Shown here one piece after another: positions 61,518 through 64,000 of a DNA stretch of 64,000 nt (its first letter is position 1; the number at the start of each line of letters is the position of its first letter). This DNA comes from Chalciporus piperatus (taxonomy: Eukaryota; Basidiomycota; Agaricomycetes; Boletales; Boletaceae). A program made the position numbers and the translations under genes. The notes beneath the pieces were generated by a model, which searched no databases, had not been told where the DNA came from, and saw only the letters and a list, made by a program, of their open reading frames with translations. The stretch covers positions 186,001 to 250,000 of the forward strand of contig JBBPTG010000017.1 in NCBI GenBank assembly GCA_038093975.1, written 5' to 3'.

Positions 61518-64000
61518 TCAAATGTTTAACCCGTAGTGACCTGGAGAACCGGTCATGTTTGCATATCCGACATCGTCGGTTGGATCATCTCCGTCATAGA
61601 GAGTGGTGTCGTCGTCGTCGCGTGAATAAGTCTCACCCGAGATGCGGGTATAGAGTGGAGGGGGGCGTCGAGCAGCTCGATTGGTATTGGTTGATCGGCG
61701 GGAACGGGAAGAGGGTGCAACAGGTGGTGTGGTTGTATGTCTCTGTCCACGCCTAAGTGGGCAACGACCTTGAATGTGACCGGGTGCCCAGCGGAAGCAC
61801 GTGGGACACTGGTATACGGGACAGTGGACACATATATGGCCCAGTCAGTGACATACGAAGCAGGCATCGTGGTACTGGGGATGTGAGGTGGATAGAGGTA
61901 TGGTGCCAGTCCATTGTCGTTGCAAGGTAATGTGATTACGTTCTGCACGAAAGAACACTGCTTCCTCTTCAGCGTTCAAAGGGGAGCTAGACGCGGAAGG
62001 TGTCGACGAGGGAAGAGATGAGGCAGCGACTCCGATGACAGGGGTTGGAGATTGAGCTGCAGAGGCGGATTCTCTGAGGTAGCGGTCTAGGTCATCCAGA
62101 AACTCCGGCATCCGTAGCTCATAAAGAGCAATGCTGAGGTTGGTAATTAGATCACCGTGGATATTGCGGAGGGAAGCAGCTTCCGAATGAGCTTGGTGAA
62201 CCGTCGTCAGGGAAGGAGGAAGATTGGCAAGACGAGATGCTTGCAGGTAGGCACGGTAGAGGGCAAAGAGGGGTGACCCCAGGTCAAGGTGGGCGCCGAT
62301 GGGTACGGAGAGACGCGAGTCAAGTAGGAAGTGGGACATATGATCCATGACGGCATTGTCCATCAACTTGTCACGAAGACGATGAGCGGTGAGTGGTAAT
62401 TCAATGGGTAAGACTCTGACAGTGGGAGTAGCGGCAATATGAGTGGGGGCGTCTAGGTCTTCCTGCAAGACCAGCCATCCAGCGGAGTTTAATGGGAGAC
62501 CGGTGGTATTCCATCCAGCTTCAGCGACGGTTGGGCTAGCGGGTTCGGGAGAGGAGGGACGAGTGGGTTGAATAGGTAGAGAACGAACTTGAATAGGTAA
62601 ACCAGGGGAGTAAGTAGGAGAAGAAGAAGAACGAGATAGAGAAGAAATGGAGGACATAGTGGTAGACGATGGGGTAGTAGGGGCAGACATAGTTTCAGCG
62701 GCGAGTTTTGCGTCTGACAGAAGATGGGGATCTTGAGGAAGAAGGGAAGGCGGATGGATGAGCTTTTTATAGTTTTCAAGAACATCCTTGGCGTGGGTAA
62801 GGTCTGTTTCTTTGAGCCAGCGGTCTTCGTCAGCAGTATATCCTTTCCAGCGAACCAGGTACGAGTGGCATCCGGAGAGACTTCGGTGTCGGAGAATCTT
62901 TTCGATCTCATACTCTTCTTCGCCGTCTATCAAGTCAGGTGGAGCCGGGAAGTTCGGTCCGTGGACGGAGTTTTCGCGATAGGGTGATAACAGAGAAGCA
63001 TGAACCATGGGGTGGATTTTCCATGTTTGTGGGAGGCGGAGTTTATAAGACAGCGGAGATAGGACCTGTGTAATGGTAAAGGGTCCTTCTCGTTTCGGGG
63101 CAAACTTTGGGGAGGTAAGGGATCGTTTGAGGTTTCTGACCTCTAGCCAGACTTTGTCTCCTTTGGTGAATGGTTTGAACTTCTGTCGAGTTCATGCGGA
63201 CATCACTTGTCTGGCAAGCTCGTGCGAGGCGAGTGCTTCGTCTCTGGCGGCAGTGAGGGAGTGAAGGCGAAGTTCGACAGCGGGTAGAGCGGAGTCGGCA
63301 ATCACCGAAGGAAGAGGACGTGGTTCATATCCCATCATGAGATAGAATGGGGATTTGCCGGTGACGGAGTGGGGTCAATGATTGTGTGCAAATTCAGTGT
63401 GGGAGATAGAATCAGCCCAGGATATGGGGTTATCTCTGCAGTAGATTCGGAGATAGGTTTTTACTTCCTGGTTGACATGTTCAGTTTCCCCATCGGATTG
63501 GGGATGGTAGGCGGTGGAGAGGGAAAGGTCGTATCCAAGGATTCATCCTAGTTCACGAGCGAACTCGGATGCGAATTGTGGTCCTCGGTCACTGATGATT
63601 TTGTCGTAAAGGCCGAATCTCAGGTAGACTTTGTGGAAAAAGAGGGAGGCAATCCCTTCGGCGGTGACAGTTTTCCTAGTAGGGCAGAGAATTACCCCCT
63701 TCGTAAGCCCGTGGTCGACCACGACCAATAGAGAATCGAAGCCGTTGGAAATGGGCAGGTCGGTGATTAGGTCACAAGACACTTGCTGGAACGGTTTGGA
63801 GCTCTTCGACGGTATGGGCATTAAGGGTGGAGTAGTTGGATGTGTGTTCGCTTTATTCTGTTGGCAGGTTGCGCATCCTTCGACATATTTGCGCACAAAC
63901 TGTGCAAGACCAGGCCACCAGAATTCAGCAGCAACCAGCTGTCTAGTCTTGAGATAACCCGGTGTTGAACGTATTTACGCTCATAGTGTATAGTTCACTA
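61518..64000 (-). pseudogene. pol: Pol of retrotransposon 3: integrase, chromodomain and C-terminal zinc knuckles, four stops
   Basis: Reading down the minus strand: the finger end [55 protein letters not shown], then LARQVMSA, LPQTWKIHPMVHASLLSPY and a chromodomain (EEEYEIEKILRHR, YLVRWKGYTADEDRWLKE). After it comes a serine/proline-rich and helical extension of about 270 residues, and then two zinc-knuckle-like clusters (CFVCH, LGHICVHCP and YQCPTCFRWAPGHIQGRCP) before TGA at 61518. TGA stops lie at 63543, 63375, 63192 and 61845 (plus-strand lower coordinates), and each would be Arg as CGA. The extension is unusual for chromoviruses, where such knuckles sit in Gag. Confidence 0.85.

Larger units (their letters stand above)
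61001..64000 (-). mobile_element. Chromovirus retrotransposon 3, partial (runs off the right edge)
   Basis: Only the 3' LTR, the integrase half of Pol and its C-terminal extension are inside the window. Reverse transcriptase, Gag and the 5' LTR lie to the right. Multiple stops show it is dead. Confidence 0.88.

Noticed and set aside
61553..61948. 131-codon minus-strand ORF as a separate gene of retrotransposon 3
   Set aside because: It overlaps the Pol frame that continues through the TGA at 61845 into cysteine clusters; its own translation has no domain.

Overview
This window reads as nuclear DNA of a filamentous basidiomycete (Agaricomycetes). The reasons are dense 50-70 bp GT-AG introns, an SKN7-type regulator, basidiomycete-style BTB, F-box and carbohydrate-esterase-9-like genes, chromodomain Gypsy retrotransposons, and a TET/JBP dioxygenase beside a KDZ-type (Kyakuja-Dileera-Zisupton) gene remnant. 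The Rhizoctonia/Ceratobasidium group is a guess from the general look of the proteins and was not tested.

Left part (1-20.9 kb) is mostly housekeeping. It holds a decayed HNH-nuclease-like gene, mitochondrial pyruvate dehydrogenase E1 alpha (minus), the stress regulator SKN7/PRR1 with HSF DNA-binding domain, coiled coil and receiver domain (plus), a broken PEX5 fragment, dihydroxy-acid dehydratase ILV3 (plus), a half-size ABC transporter (minus), a possible P450 remnant and a BTB-domain gene (minus).

Middle part (20.9-34.4 kb) is a local duplication nursery. Two F-box genes lie in tandem and share an identical promoter block; one carries a single frameshift and the other several disruptions. 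A fragment of an amidohydrolase gene abuts a 703-bp TA-flanked miniature transposon. Further along are a second HNH-like copy, a BTB fragment, a repeat shared with the left edge, and a full amidohydrolase gene with an N-terminal membrane anchor. A 33-bp minisatellite of roughly 55 mosaic units follows (34.7-36.7 kb).

Right part (36.7-64 kb) is a mobile-element island. It starts with a Zn2Cys6-like gene, a 259-residue gene of unknown function and a divergently transcribed TET/JBP 2-oxoglutarate/Fe(II) dioxygenase (candidate 5-methylcytosine oxidase). Next comes an apparently intact chromovirus (40,264-46,860) whose leader carries a self-complementary primer site. Beyond it are a member of an expanded agaricomycete family, a membrane-protein ORF and a KDZ-associated CxC5-type gene. 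That gene is cut off by the LTR of a second chromovirus, which has an extra membrane-protein ORF in the env position. Satellite blocks, a UFD4/TRIP12-like ubiquitin-ligase fragment and a third, stop-riddled chromovirus running off the right edge complete the island.

Several inactivating stops fit C-to-T transitions: most look like CGA to TGA, two like CAA to TAA. This is what deamination of methylated cytosine or RIP-like mutation would leave, and it sits next to a putative 5-methylcytosine oxidase gene. Exon boundaries and frames were read by eye; no database search was run.
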